Shown: piece after piece, positions 25,350 through 35,053 of the stretch
Layout of the letters: each line of letters starts with the position of its first letter
Position numbering within the stretch: position 1 is the first letter of the stretch
Origin: Desmonostoc vinosum HA7617-LM4
Lineage (GTDB): Bacteria > Cyanobacteriota > Cyanobacteriia > Cyanobacteriales > Nostocaceae
Assembly (NCBI GenBank): GCA_019359515.1
Contig: JAHHHC010000003.1
Span: 1 to 64,000, forward strand
Direction of reading: 5' to 3'
Length of the DNA: 64,000 nt
Notes under the pieces: model-generated
The model's database searches: none
What the model was told of the DNA's origin: nothing
The model's input: only the letters and a program-made list of their open reading frames with translations
Position numbers and translations under genes: made by a program

Positions 25350-27998
25350 ATGAAATTTAACTATGTAGTTGCACCAGTACTGATGGGAGTATCAGTTGTT
25401 CTTGTGCAAACACAAACTGCTATGGCGTTATCCCCAGCAGAGGTGTCTAAACTTGCCAAAGCAATCACGGTGCAGATTGATTATCAAGATGCTCCTGGTT
25501 CAGGGGTAATTATTAAAAAGGAAGGCAATATTTATACTGTCCTCACGGCTAGGCATGTCGTAGAAGATCAAGCTAAGTATGAAATTATCACCCCAGATGA
25601 CCAACGTCATGCACTCAACTACAGCACTGTTAAAAAGCTGCCGGATGTGGATTTAGCAGTTGTGCAGTTTACCAGCAGTCAAAATTACCCAACTGCCAAG
25701 ATAGGCAACTCCGACGAATCCTCAGAAGGGACAACCGCTTATGTAGCTGGTTTCCCCAAAACAGGATTTTTCAACACAATTTACAATTTTGTTCCTGGGC
25801 TAATTACTGCTAATGCCTCAAAACCCCAGCGCGATGGCTATGCTCTAGCTTACAACAATCTGACGCTACCGGGGATGAGCGGTGGCCCGGTGTTGAATGA
25901 AAAAGGCGAACTAATCGGAATTCATGGTAGAGGAGAGCAAGCAGACTACGAAACCTCGAAAATCAATCCTACAGTTGCCCAGTTAAAATCGGGTTTTAAT
26001 TTGGCAATTCCCATCAATCTTTTTTTGAGACTGTCGGCTAAAGTTGGGGTGGATACAGGTGTTAGTCCTCCCAGTACACCCATAGCCACAGCACCGAAAG
26101 CAGACGATTTCTTTATTCAGGGTGAGGATAAATCTGAAAGGGGAGACTATCGAGGAGCAATAGCTGATTACAGCCAAGCTATAAAAATTAATCGCAACTA
26201 TGCCGAGGCCTACTACAGACTAGGGATAAACTACTATTACTTGGGAGATAAACAGAAGGCTGTTAAGGAGTTACAGAAAGCTACAGAATTATTTGCAGCA
26301 CAAAGAAAGCAAGCTGATGCCAAACGTAGCCAGGGTATTGTTCGTTCTTTATTAAAAGACTATAAAGGAGCGATCGCAGCTTTCACAGAAGCAATTCGCC
26401 TCAATCCCAACGATGTCCAAACCTACAATAACCGAGGACTTGCCCGCTATGACTTAGGAGATAACCAAGGGGCAATAGACGACTTCAACCAAGCCCTCAA
26501 GATTAATCCCAACTATACCAATGCATATAACAACAGGGGAAATGCTCGCTCTTACTTAGGAGACAAACAAGGGGCAATCGCCGATTTTAACCAAATCCTC
26601 AAGATTAATCCCAACTATGCCAATGCCTACAACAATCGGGGAAGTGTCCGTAGTGACTTGGGAGACAAACAAGGAGCAATCGCCGATTTCAACCAAGCCC
26701 TTAAGATTAATCCCAACAATACTTTAGCCTACAACAAGCGGGGAAATGTTCGTAGTGAATTGGGAGACAAACAAGGGGCGATCGCCGATTTCAACCAAGC
26801 CCTCAAGATTAATCCTAACGATACTTTCGCCTACAATAACCGGGGAGTTGTCCGCTCTGCTTTGGGAGACAAGCAAGGGGCGATCACTGATTTCAACCAA
26901 GCCCTCAAGATTGATCCCAAAGATACTTTAGCCTACCAAAATCGGGGAGATGTTCGCGTTGCTTTGGGAGATAAGCAAGGAGCAATAGACGATTACAACC
27001 AAGCCTTCAAAATTAATCCCAATGATGCCGCATACCACAGCCGAGGAAATGGTCGCTATAAGTTGGGAGATAAGGAAGGAGCGATCGCTGATTACAACCA
27101 AGCCATTAAGATTAATCCCAAATTTGCCGATGCTTACATCGGCCGGGGAATTATTCGCTATGAGTTGGGAGATAAGCAAGGCGCGCTCAGCGATTATGAC
27201 CAAGCCCTCAAGATTAATCCTAATAATGCCTATGCCTACAACAACCGGGGAAATGCCCGCTCTAACTTGGGAGAGCAACAAGGGGCGATCGCCGATTATA
27301 ACCAAGCCCTCAAAATCAATCCCTACTTTCCCGAAGCTTACATCGGTCGGGGAGTTGTCCGCTTTGCTTTGGGAGATAAGCAAGAAGCAATAGCCGATTA
27401 TAACCAAGCCCTCAAAATTGATCCTAATAATGTCTATGCCTACAACAACCGGGGAAATGCCCGCTCTAACTTGGGAGAGCAACAAGGGGCAATGGACGAT
27501 TTTAACCAAGCTATTAAGATTAATCCCAACTTTGCTCAAGCCTACATTGGCCGGGGAATTGTGCGCTATAACTTGGGAGACAAGCAAGAGGCAATAGCCG
27601 ATTTCACTACAGCTATCAAGATTGATCCCAACTATGCTGATGCCTATAATAACCGTGGATATATTCGCTATGAGTTGGGAGACAAACAACAGGCAATAGC
27701 TGATTACAACCAAGCACTCAAGATTAATCCCAACTTTGCTAATGCCTACAATAACCGGGGAAATGCCCGCTATGAGTCAGGAGACAAACAAGGGGCAGTA
27801 GCTGATTTCGACCAAGCAATCAAAATTAATCCCAACTTAGCCCAAGCATATCTCAGACGAGGAATTACCCGCGCTGAATTGGGAGACAAACAAGGGGCAG
27901 TAGCTGATTTACAAAAAGCAGCTAACTTCCTTCAACAAGAAGGAAAAACAGATGCGTACCAAAAACTACTGGCAGTAATTAAAGAACTTCAACGCTAA
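25350..27998 (+). CDS. secreted trypsin-like protease domain fused to about 18 TPRs, 882 aa
   Basis: A signal peptide (about 1-27, cleavage after AMA) is followed by a chymotrypsin-fold domain. The triad is His69 in LTARHVV, Asp101 in DVDLAVV and Ser177 in LPGMSGGPV. From about residue 250 to 860 there are about 18 TPR units of 34 residues, most reading NRGNARSxLGDKQGAIADFNQALKINPN-like; one unit is a residue short. The DNA repeats with a 102-bp period from about 26350 to 27900, so recombination may change the repeat number. Likely an extracytoplasmic protease or adaptor that uses TPRs for protein contacts. Start: ATG at 25350, with a clear signal sequence. Confidence 0.9.
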   Translation: MKFNYVVAPVLMGVSVVLVQTQTAMALSPAEVSKLAKAITVQIDYQDAPGSGVIIKKEGNIYTVLTARHVVEDQAKYEIITPDDQRHALNYSTVKKLPDVDLAVVQFTSSQNYPTAKIGNSDESSEGTTAYVAGFPKTGFFNTIYNFVPGLITANASKPQRDGYALAYNNLTLPGMSGGPVLNEKGELIGIHGRGEQADYETSKINPTVAQLKSGFNLAIPINLFLRLSAKVGVDTGVSPPSTPIATAPKADDFFIQGEDKSERGDYRGAIADYSQAIKINRNYAEAYYRLGINYYYLGDKQKAVKELQKATELFAAQRKQADAKRSQGIVRSLLKDYKGAIAAFTEAIRLNPNDVQTYNNRGLARYDLGDNQGAIDDFNQALKINPNYTNAYNNRGNARSYLGDKQGAIADFNQILKINPNYANAYNNRGSVRSDLGDKQGAIADFNQALKINPNNTLAYNKRGNVRSELGDKQGAIADFNQALKINPNDTFAYNNRGVVRSALGDKQGAITDFNQALKIDPKDTLAYQNRGDVRVALGDKQGAIDDYNQAFKINPNDAAYHSRGNGRYKLGDKEGAIADYNQAIKINPKFADAYIGRGIIRYELGDKQGALSDYDQALKINPNNAYAYNNRGNARSNLGEQQGAIADYNQALKINPYFPEAYIGRGVVRFALGDKQEAIADYNQALKIDPNNVYAYNNRGNARSNLGEQQGAMDDFNQAIKINPNFAQAYIGRGIVRYNLGDKQEAIADFTTAIKIDPNYADAYNNRGYIRYELGDKQQAIADYNQALKINPNFANAYNNRGNARYESGDKQGAVADFDQAIKINPNLAQAYLRRGITRAELGDKQGAVADLQKAANFLQQEGKTDAYQKLLAVIKELQR

Positions 27999-28079
27999 TT
28001 TTGGTATTGAGAATTGGAGAATTTTTTTGCGTAAGTCTTATGAGCAATACAGCTTTGATAAAATTATTAGACAACTTGA

Positions 28080-28205
28080 AGCGTCCTGGGTTCGGGGATT
28101 GCTTCACCTTCTGCTCATTTGTCACAAGTTAAGGAAAAGAGTAAATTGTCAAGCCAAGTATCTGAAGGGGTGAAAAATCGTGTGAAGTTCATGATAGACA
28201 AGTAA
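28080..28205 (+). pseudogene. short coding-like remnant
   Basis: An open stretch following a stop encodes GIASPSAHLSQVKEKSKL, SSQVSEGVKNRVKFMIDK and then TAA. A start-containing segment (ATG at 28040, MSNTALIKLLDNLKRPGF) runs into the same region in another frame, as if one base had been lost near 28094. Composition looks coding, but no family is recognised. It lies just upstream of the transposase remnant and may be part of the same decayed element. Confidence 0.25.
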
Positions 28206-28225
28206 TTGAGCTATTGTGAACAGTC

Positions 28226-28480
28226 ATGACTCAGAGCCGAAAGACCAATCGAGACCACGCCAAAAAAACTCAAAGACCGATGGTGGAAGACGAAGTAATT
28301 GCCGACCAACTATCTGCATTACTAAGCTAAAAAACATCTAAATTACATAATCAAATTAAATAAAACTCTTGTGGAGTGGGCATCTTGCCCGCTCTAATTA
28401 TGCAAGTTATATGTGGAACAGCTTAACACCAGCCATCACCATTGGTATCAACTTAAGCTAGAAATAGCTTTGGTGTTGGC
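28226..28480 (+). pseudogene. N-terminal fragment of a transposase, split by a MITE
   Basis: The ATG at 28226 opens MTQSRKTNRDHAKKTQ, then RPMVEDEVIADQLSALL. This resembles the start of cyanobacterial IS4-type transposases (recalled, not checked). The frame then hits TAA inside the 103-bp MITE at 28323-28425 and resumes just after it with TPAIT. Removing the MITE and one TA restores LLTPAIT. Beyond about 28440 only shifted, degraded coding sequence is left, and a four-hairpin repeat follows at 28488. Confidence 0.6.
28323..28425 (+). mobile_element. 103-bp TA-flanked MITE, copy 2
   Basis: Same element as 645-747, with a few differences (GTGGAGTGGGC in the core). It interrupts the transposase remnant: the empty site would read TTACTAACACC, and the filled site has TA on both sides of AGCT...AGCT. 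This supports a TA target-site duplication. Confidence 0.85.
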
Positions 28481-28487
28481 TTCCTCA

Positions 28488-28613
28488 CCCGCCAAGAAAT
28501 TTATTTCTTGGCTAATAGCTCAAGTCTACTGAAGTAGACTCAAAATCTTGGGGGATATTCAGTCATCTTCAGATGACTTTTGCTATCAGCAAGGAACTTC
28601 AATTCCTTGCGGG
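28488..28613. repeat. four-hairpin palindromic repeat
   Basis: The stems are GCCAAGAAATTTATTTCTTGGC, written here as GCCAAGAAAT and ATTTCTTGGC, then AGTCTACTGAAGTAGACT, CAGTCATCTTCAGATGACT and AAGGAACTTCAATTCCTT. The connectors TAATAGCTCA and TTTTGCTATCAGC are as in the other members, and outer CCCGC/GCGGG closes the element. The rest of the gap to 28731 holds no gene; it includes ATCATCCCACAATTATGCAA (near 28677), repeated with one change near 51537. Confidence 0.75.
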
Positions 28614-28731
28614 ACATCGGTTCTACGTTCAGGTTTTTTTTCGACTTGTGTGTACACGGTAGGCCTCTTCGGTGAAATCATCCCACAATTATGCAACGCC
28701 AAATAGCCCTGCTGGCCCCAAGGGGGCTTGG

Positions 28732-29586
28732 TTAAGAGGAAATAATGGCTAAACCAATGAAACTAGCTTCAGGTACATCGGCGATTTTACTAGCAGCACC
28801 AGTGGATAAGTTGATTGTGTAAAGCGTTGAACCAGATAGTGCATAGGCAGTGTTGTTGCCTTGTGCGTCTGTCAAGATATCGAATCCACCTAGAGGTGCA
28901 AAGTTAACACCGAGCTTACCTATAGTTTTGAGAGTGCCATCATTGGGTGGGTTTTGCAATACTAATACATCAAGGTCATAGTCAATGCCAAATAGTTGAG
29001 TTGATGTAGCTCCAGCAACCGAATTTGTGTAAGCAGCAGCGGTAACATTGGGGTCAACATTGGCATTCATATCATCACTAGCATAAGCTAAGGGTTTATC
29101 AACACTAACTTCACCAGTTTCTACATTGGTACGTAAATTTTGGTCATTGCTACCTACTATTCGTAAGCGGTCTGGTACAGGATTGAAGTCAAACCCTGAT
29201 TGAAACCCTCCATTAAAGCTGTTAGATAGTTGGCTAACAAACGTTGCCTTACCGTTTTCTGGATTAATTGTATACACTTTGTCAGTGTCCGTAACACCAT
29301 AAAGCAAACCGTTGGCTGGACGAAAGTCAATACCTTGTAAGTTGCCCTCAATTCCCTTAACTAGAATTTTTCGAGCAAATCCAGATGGATTTATGTTGAC
29401 AAGAGTATTGTTTGGAGTTAAACCAATGAATTTTAAGCGGGCCTTTTTACTTGCGATATTGAATTGAAACGACTCAGCAACTTTAGTGTTGTCAATTTCA
29501 GCCGAAACTTTGTTAACACTAAAACCTAAACAAGTAGTTGCTAGAGCAACTGCAATAGCAATTTTGTGAACCATAAAACGCTTCAT
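28732..29586 (-). CDS. secreted DUF4394 protein, 284 aa
   Basis: A signal peptide (MKRFMVHKIAIAVALATTCLGF, cut after VSA) is followed by a DUF4394 domain. Typical blocks are FIGLTPNNTLVNINP, GIDFRPANGLLYGVTDTDKVYTINPENG, FDFNPVPDRLRIVGSNDQN and GGFDILTD. The short repeating beta units suggest a propeller fold. No enzymatic residues can be pointed to. The gene stands alone and is exported; its function is unknown for the family. Confidence 0.85.
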   Translation of the reverse strand: MKRFMVHKIAIAVALATTCLGFSVNKVSAEIDNTKVAESFQFNIASKKARLKFIGLTPNNTLVNINPSGFARKILVKGIEGNLQGIDFRPANGLLYGVTDTDKVYTINPENGKATFVSQLSNSFNGGFQSGFDFNPVPDRLRIVGSNDQNLRTNVETGEVSVDKPLAYASDDMNANVDPNVTAAAYTNSVAGATSTQLFGIDYDLDVLVLQNPPNDGTLKTIGKLGVNFAPLGGFDILTDAQGNNTAYALSGSTLYTINLSTGAASKIADVPEASFIGLAIISS

Positions 29587-29717
29587 TTAACACCTTGAAT
29601 CTGAGATTATTGAGAATAGTTTGTTGTGTAGTCATACTATGTTTGAAACAACTACTCACTTTACAGGTCAAACTTTACTCAATTTATGTTCAATTTCTGC
29701 TCAGAATTTTCTGGCAA

Positions 29718-30335
29718 TTAAATGCTTACCCACACCCGACGCAAATTCAGTACAAAACCCACTAATACCTCTTCCCCAGACAACTCCACCGGATTCTCTA
29801 AAACTTCCACTGCCGAACCCTGTCGATAAATTTCCACTCGTTGCAACTGTAGATCGATTAACCAGCCCAACACAGCCCCATTGTCAATATATTCTCTCAT
29901 CTTTGCTTGCAGTGACTGAACCGAATCTGAGCTAGAACGTAACTCCACGACAAAATCAGGACAGATATGAGCAAAGGTTCCTTTTTGTTCTGGAGTCAGC
30001 GCCTGCCAACGTTCTTGGCTAACCCAAGAGGCATCAGGGGAGCGAGTTGCACCATTGGGTAAAATAAAGCCTGTCGAAGAGTCAAAAACTTTACCAGGTT
30101 CACCCGAATTACGCCACCACAAATACAACTCTCCAGAGATACTGCAATTGCGTTCTCCTGTTTCCCAACCTGTTGGTGGGTTTACAATTAACTCTCCTTG
30201 TGCTGTTCTTTCTAGTCTTAAGTCTGGGTTGGCTGCTGCTAAGGCTGCAAATTGTTCTTGGGTGACGTACAACCCGATTGTTTTAGGTAACTCAATCAAT
30301 AAAGTTTCGGTTTCTGGGACGGGTGTTTGTACCAT
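29718..30335 (-). CDS. Uma2-family (DUF820) protein, 205 aa
   Basis: Intact version of the pseudogene at 23910-24523. Blocks: RLERTAQGELIVNPPTGWETG, LYLWWRNSGEPGKVFDSSTGF, SPDASWVSQERW, and the PD-(D/E)XK-type PDFVVELRSSSDSVQSLQAKMREYIDNG, here cited in part. The start ATG at 30335 gives MVQTPVPETETLLIELP. It is on the same strand as its paralogue 5.8 kb away, and the two form long direct repeats. Molecular function of the family is unsettled. Confidence 0.87.
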   Translation of the reverse strand: MVQTPVPETETLLIELPKTIGLYVTQEQFAALAAANPDLRLERTAQGELIVNPPTGWETGERNCSISGELYLWWRNSGEPGKVFDSSTGFILPNGATRSPDASWVSQERWQALTPEQKGTFAHICPDFVVELRSSSDSVQSLQAKMREYIDNGAVLGWLIDLQLQRVEIYRQGSAVEVLENPVELSGEEVLVGFVLNLRRVWVSI

Positions 30336-30596
30336 CTTGACCTTTTACACAATAGGGATTTGGTGAAAGATGCCTGCCCTATTAACTAACATAGGACAAA
30401 TGACCAACAAGAGTTTTAATAACAAATTTGCTGAAACATTACAATTTATTTAAATAGAACAACCCAGGGGTTGTTTGATTCTAAGCTTAAATCCTAATCT
30501 GCGACTCGATTTGAGCGATCGCAACCCCCAATAACACTGCTAAAACCCCTACTTCTTCAGGTCTACAAGTTTTGAGACAATCAGAAGCGACGTTTT

Positions 30597-30826
30597 GGGA
30601 CTGGGGACTGGGGACTGGGGACTGGGGACTGGGGACTGGGGACTGGGGACTGGGGACTGGGGACTGGGGACTGGGGAAGACACAAAGACGGGGGGACGCG
30701 GGGACGCGGAGAATAATCAATTCCCAATTCCCAATTCCCAATTCCCAATTCCCAATTCCCAATTCCCAATTCCCAATTCCCAATTCCCAATTCCTAATTC
30801 CTAATTCCTAATTCCCAATTCCCGTT
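30597..30826. repeat. double STRR: (GGGACTG)n then (CCCAATT)n before chlB
   Basis: Bases 30597-30676 are eleven heptamers GGGACTG. After a short GACGCGGGGACGCGGAG stretch, 30719-30826 are about fifteen heptamers CCCAATT, a few as CCTAATT. They end 31 bp before the chlB start, so the chlB leader contains or abuts the array. The remaining gap sequence (30336-30596) shows no clear gene; a minus-strand open stretch ending at 30487 ([18 protein letters not shown]) could be a remnant whose start was overrun by the array. Confidence 0.9.
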
Positions 30827-30856
30827 TTATTTATCAGTCATAAGGGAGAACACAAG

Positions 30857-32383
30857 ATGAAATTGGCTTACTGGATGTATGCAGGGCCTGCCCACATCGG
30901 CACTTTGCGAATCGCCAGCTCGTTTAAAAACGTCCATGCCATCATGCACGCCCCACTTGGCGATGACTACTTTAATGTCATGCGCTCTATGCTAGAACGG
31001 GAGAGAGATTTTACCCCAGTTACAGCCAGTGTAGTTGACCGCAACGTTTTGGCTCGCGGTTCCCAAGAGAAGGTAGTAGATAATATTACTCGCAAAGATG
31101 CTGAGGAACACCCAGATTTAATTGTGTTAACTCCTACCTGCACTTCTAGTATTTTGCAAGAAGACCTGCAAAACTTTGTAGAGCGGGCGCAGTTGGAAGC
31201 TAAAGGAGATGTGATGCTGGCAGACGTGAATCACTATCGCGTCAATGAGTTGCAAGCAGCCGATCGCACTCTACACCAAATCATCCAATTCTACATTGAG
31301 AAAGCCCGCAAAAAAGGCGAACTACCAGCAAGCAAAACCGCAGAACCATCGGTCAACATCATCGGCATTTCTACTCTTGGTTTCCACAACCATCACGACT
31401 GCACCGAACTCAAACGACTCATGGCTGACTTGGGAATTAAGGTAAACACCATAATTCCAGATGGGGCTTCGGTTCATGAAATCAAGAATATGCCAAAAGC
31501 CTGGTTTAATTTGATACCTTATCGTGAACTCGGCTCAATGGCGGCTAATTACCTAGAAGCAGAATTCGGGACGCCTTACGTAGATATTACACCAATGGGT
31601 GTTGTAGAAACTGCTCGTTGTATCCGCAAGATTCAGCAGGTAATTAATGCCCAAGGCGCTAATGTTGATTACGAAGACTTCATCAACGAGCAAACCTTGC
31701 ATGTATCCCAAGCTGCTTGGTTTTCCCGTTCCATTGACTGTCAAAACCTGACTGGCAAAAAAGCTGTAGTGTTTGGCGATAACACCCACGCCGCAGCCAT
31801 TACCAAGATTTTGACAAGGGAAATGGGCATTCACGTAGTTTTGGCTGGAACCTATTGCAAGTATGATGCAGATTGGTTCCGCGAACAGGTAAGCGAGTAC
31901 TGTGATGAAGTATTAATTACCGACGACCATGGTGCAATTGGGGATGCGATCGCCCGTGCTGAACCCTCCGCCATCTTCGGTACGCAGATGGAACGCCATG
32001 TTGGTAAGCGATTAGACATTCCTTGTGGTGTGATTGCTGCACCCATCCACGTGCAAAACTTCCCTATCGGTTACAAACCATTCTTAGGTTATGAAGGTAC
32101 CAATCAAATCACAGATTTAATCTATAATTCCTTCACTTTAGGAATGGAAGACCATCTGTTAGAAATATTTGGTGGTCATGATACCAAAGAAGTAATTACC
32201 AAAGGAATTTCTGCGGAATCTGACCTGAATTGGACAAAAGATGGCCTAGCAGAATTGAACAAAATTCCTGGTTTTGTGCGTGGTAAAGTCAAGCGTAACA
32301 CTGAAAAATTTGCACGCGATCGCGGCATCAAAGATATCACAACTGAAGTGTTGTACGCTGCCAAAGAAGCCGTGGGAGCTTAG
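30857..32383 (+). CDS. chlB: light-independent protochlorophyllide reductase subunit B
   Basis: Catalytic subunit of the nitrogenase-like dark-operative protochlorophyllide oxidoreductase. With ChlN it forms the tetramer that takes electrons from ChlL and reduces ring D of protochlorophyllide. The N-terminus [20 protein letters not shown] is characteristic. Conserved Cys and Asp near [14 protein letters not shown] and Asp in [13 protein letters not shown] fit the cluster and substrate sites. The C-terminal helical domain ([33 protein letters not shown], cited in part) is present. Length 508 is normal. chlL and chlN are not nearby, as usual in Nostocales. AAGGGAGAA precedes the ATG. Confidence 0.97.
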   Translation: MKLAYWMYAGPAHIGTLRIASSFKNVHAIMHAPLGDDYFNVMRSMLERERDFTPVTASVVDRNVLARGSQEKVVDNITRKDAEEHPDLIVLTPTCTSSILQEDLQNFVERAQLEAKGDVMLADVNHYRVNELQAADRTLHQIIQFYIEKARKKGELPASKTAEPSVNIIGISTLGFHNHHDCTELKRLMADLGIKVNTIIPDGASVHEIKNMPKAWFNLIPYRELGSMAANYLEAEFGTPYVDITPMGVVETARCIRKIQQVINAQGANVDYEDFINEQTLHVSQAAWFSRSIDCQNLTGKKAVVFGDNTHAAAITKILTREMGIHVVLAGTYCKYDADWFREQVSEYCDEVLITDDHGAIGDAIARAEPSAIFGTQMERHVGKRLDIPCGVIAAPIHVQNFPIGYKPFLGYEGTNQITDLIYNSFTLGMEDHLLEIFGGHDTKEVITKGISAESDLNWTKDGLAELNKIPGFVRGKVKRNTEKFARDRGIKDITTEVLYAAKEAVGA

Positions 32384-33033
32384 TTTCGTAGGGTGTGTTA
32401 TCGCGTCGGTGTAACGCACCACCAAAGATTTGCGGTGCGTTAAAACTAACGTCCATAACGCACCATACCAAAATCTATCTTAAATAATTCGTAATTCGTA
32501 ATTCGTAATTCGTAATTCATAATTCGTAATTCGTAATTCGTAATTCGTAATGACGCGACGCTCCTGTGTCGCTCTAAGCGAAGCTATGCCGTAGGCTTTA
32601 CGCTGACGCTCGTACCGACGCTCGATGACTCGCTCTAAGCGAAGCTATGCCGCAGGCTTTACGCTACGCTATCGCTGCGAAGCGCGTAATTAAGTTTTGT
32701 AATGGGGATTTAGTGCAAAGTCACCAGGGGGTTTCGTCCGATTTGAACTTTGAACGAAATTTTCTCATACCTGGGAAGTAAACGACGGTTACTCCATTAG
32801 AAAGAAGTAATTAGCTGTCCGACTTTCTAGAGTAAATCAGACGAAGATTTTAGTGAAATTCATATCCATAGCAATGTGTGCAGAAATTATCAGCTCACTG
32901 CTGTGGCTGTCATGGGAACTGGGAACTGGGGACTAGGGACTAGGGACTGAGTAATTATCTTTCTCCCTCATCTCCCTCATCTCCCTCACCTCCCTCATCT
33001 CCCTCACTCCCCTTAACCAAAAGAAAAATACCT
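32384..33033. repeat. repeat-rich gap between chlB and transketolase
   Basis: No gene is seen in these 650 bases. Items in order: a hairpin TAACGCACC/GGTGCGTTA (32412-32440) repeated on to 32464; about nine heptamers AATTCGT (32487-32550); two copies of a roughly 36-bp unit starting CGCTCTAAGCGAAGCTATGC (near 32572 and 32632); an unassigned 200-bp stretch; GGGACTA/GGGACTG heptamers (32915-32950); and CTCCCTCAT units (32963-33010). The first hairpin is well placed to terminate chlB. Confidence 0.8.
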
Positions 33034-34929
33034 ATGACCACACAGCAGCCACAACACCAATGGACTGAGTTGGCACAACAGCTACGCATAGATAGTATAC
33101 GTGCTACAACCGTTGCCGGTTCGGGTCATCCCACTTCATCGATGTCCCCTGCTGATTTAATGGCGATTTTAATGTGCAAGTATCTCCGCTATGATTTTGA
33201 CAATCCCGATAATCCCAATAACGATCGCTTCATTCTCTCTAAAGGACATGCTGCACCGTTGCTCTATGCTATGTATAAGGCTGCGGGCGTCATTACTGAT
33301 GAGGAATTGCTGTCATTACGACATTTGGGGAGTCGGTTAGAAGGTCATCCAACGCCAATTTTACCTTGGGTTGATGTGGCAACTGGCTCATTAGGACAAG
33401 GATTACCTATTGGTGTAGGGGTAGCTTTAGCAGGTAAATATTTAGATCAACTTCCCTATAATGTGTGGGTGCTGTTGGGTGACAGCGAAACAGCAGAAGG
33501 TTCGATTTGGGAAGCTTTTGATCATGCTGGACACTATACTTTAGACAATTTGATCGCTATTATTGATGTCAATCGACTGGGGCAGCGGGGTCAAACTGAA
33601 TTAGGCTGGAATACACATGCTTATGCGGCTCGTGCTAGAGCTTTTGGTTGGCAAGCGATAGAGATTGATGGTCATGACTTGATAGAAATCGATCAAGCCT
33701 ACAGTGCGGCTTTGAGTATCAACGATCGCCCCACAGTAATTATTGCACGAACAAAAAAGGGTAAAGGTGTAGCTTCTTTGGAAGATTTGGGTGGTTGGCA
33801 TGGCAAAGCTTTAAAACCGGATGACGAGAAAAAAGCAATTGCCGAGTTAGGAGGTGAACGCCACATTACCATCCAAATTAGTAAACCTGAAGAACAAGAA
33901 CAACCTGCTGCTACAGGCAAAGCTAAATCGCTGCAACTCCCCACCTATGAGAAGGGTGCAAAGGTGGCAACGCGTCGGGCTTATGGTGACGCCCTCAAAG
34001 CCTTGGGAGCCGCTCAACCTCATGTAGTCTGTCTTGATGCTGAAGTCAATAATTCTACTTATGCTGAAGATTTTGCAGAGGCTTATCCTGAGCGCTATTT
34101 TGAAATGTACATTGCTGAACAACAAATGGTAGCAGCAGCGGTAGGGTTACAGGTGCGACAATACAAACCCTTTGCATCTACCTTTGCTGCCTTTTTGAGT
34201 AGAGCTTATGACTTTGTGCGGATGGCTGCGATCTCTCGTGCCAACATTAAACTAGTTGGTTCACATGCAGGGGTGTCAATTGGTCAGGATGGCCCTTCAC
34301 AAATGGGGTTGGAAGATATAGCAGCCTTTCGGGCGGTGTGGAATAGTACTGTACTTTATCCCAGCGATGCCAATCAGACTGCTAAACTAGTAGCTCAAAT
34401 GAGCGATCGCGATGGTGTTGTTTACCTACGTACCACAAGGGAAAGTACGCCCGTAATTTATGGCTCAAATGAAGGATTTATCATCGGTGGTAGTAAGATA
34501 GTCCGTAGTTCCCAGAAAGACCAAGCCACTGTGATTGCTGCGGGAATCACTCTGCACGAAGCGATTAAAGCAGGCGATCGCTTGAAAAATGAAGGTATCA
34601 TAGTACGTATCATCGATGCCTATTCGGTTAAACCTATTGATGTGCAAACACTGCATCAATCTGCACGCGATACCAAAGGTAACTTAGTAGTCGTCGAAGA
34701 CCATTGGATGGAAGGCGGACTAGGTGCAGCCGTGCAAGATGCTTTTGTTGGTACTAGCAACACCCCTATTTATGATGGCCCCCAACTGCGGCTGATTAAG
34801 CTTGCAGTACACAATTTACCAGGCTCCGGTACACCAGAAGAACTTCTTCATGCCGCCCAAATCGACGCCGACGCCATTGTTGAAGCCGTGAAATCGCAAG
34901 TCAGACAACCCATAGGTGCGTCGGCTTAA
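33034..34929 (+). CDS. transketolase, short animal-type, 631 aa
   Basis: Thiamine-diphosphate enzyme moving two-carbon units between sugar phosphates. The ThDP-binding motif is GDSETAEGSIWEAFDHAGHY with the closing Asn in DVNRLGQ. IRATTVAGSGHPTSSMSPADLMA, SKGHAAPLLYA and GSLGQGLPIGVGVA are conserved, and the pyrimidine domain has FEMYIAEQQMVAAAVGL. The length (631) and the TKT/TKTL-like pattern differ from the roughly 670-residue Calvin-cycle TktA, so this is probably a second transketolase, not the main photosynthetic enzyme. That role is inference. Monocistronic. Confidence 0.88.
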   Translation: MTTQQPQHQWTELAQQLRIDSIRATTVAGSGHPTSSMSPADLMAILMCKYLRYDFDNPDNPNNDRFILSKGHAAPLLYAMYKAAGVITDEELLSLRHLGSRLEGHPTPILPWVDVATGSLGQGLPIGVGVALAGKYLDQLPYNVWVLLGDSETAEGSIWEAFDHAGHYTLDNLIAIIDVNRLGQRGQTELGWNTHAYAARARAFGWQAIEIDGHDLIEIDQAYSAALSINDRPTVIIARTKKGKGVASLEDLGGWHGKALKPDDEKKAIAELGGERHITIQISKPEEQEQPAATGKAKSLQLPTYEKGAKVATRRAYGDALKALGAAQPHVVCLDAEVNNSTYAEDFAEAYPERYFEMYIAEQQMVAAAVGLQVRQYKPFASTFAAFLSRAYDFVRMAAISRANIKLVGSHAGVSIGQDGPSQMGLEDIAAFRAVWNSTVLYPSDANQTAKLVAQMSDRDGVVYLRTTRESTPVIYGSNEGFIIGGSKIVRSSQKDQATVIAAGITLHEAIKAGDRLKNEGIIVRIIDAYSVKPIDVQTLHQSARDTKGNLVVVEDHWMEGGLGAAVQDAFVGTSNTPIYDGPQLRLIKLAVHNLPGSGTPEELLHAAQIDADAIVEAVKSQVRQPIGASA

Positions 34930-35053
34930 TGAAAGAGGGTAGAATGTAGCTTGAAAATATATAGAAAAATTAAAACTCTCGACAAATCAGAGCTTTTTGC
35001 AGTCACCATAGTTAACCTACAAATAATTAACCTCAATTAAAGGCGCTGCATAA

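Noticed and set aside
26928-27713. 261-codon frame on the minus strand opposite the TPR array
   Set aside because: It is the mirror of the 102-bp coding repeats; composition is skewed and the plus-strand frame is clearly the TPR protein.
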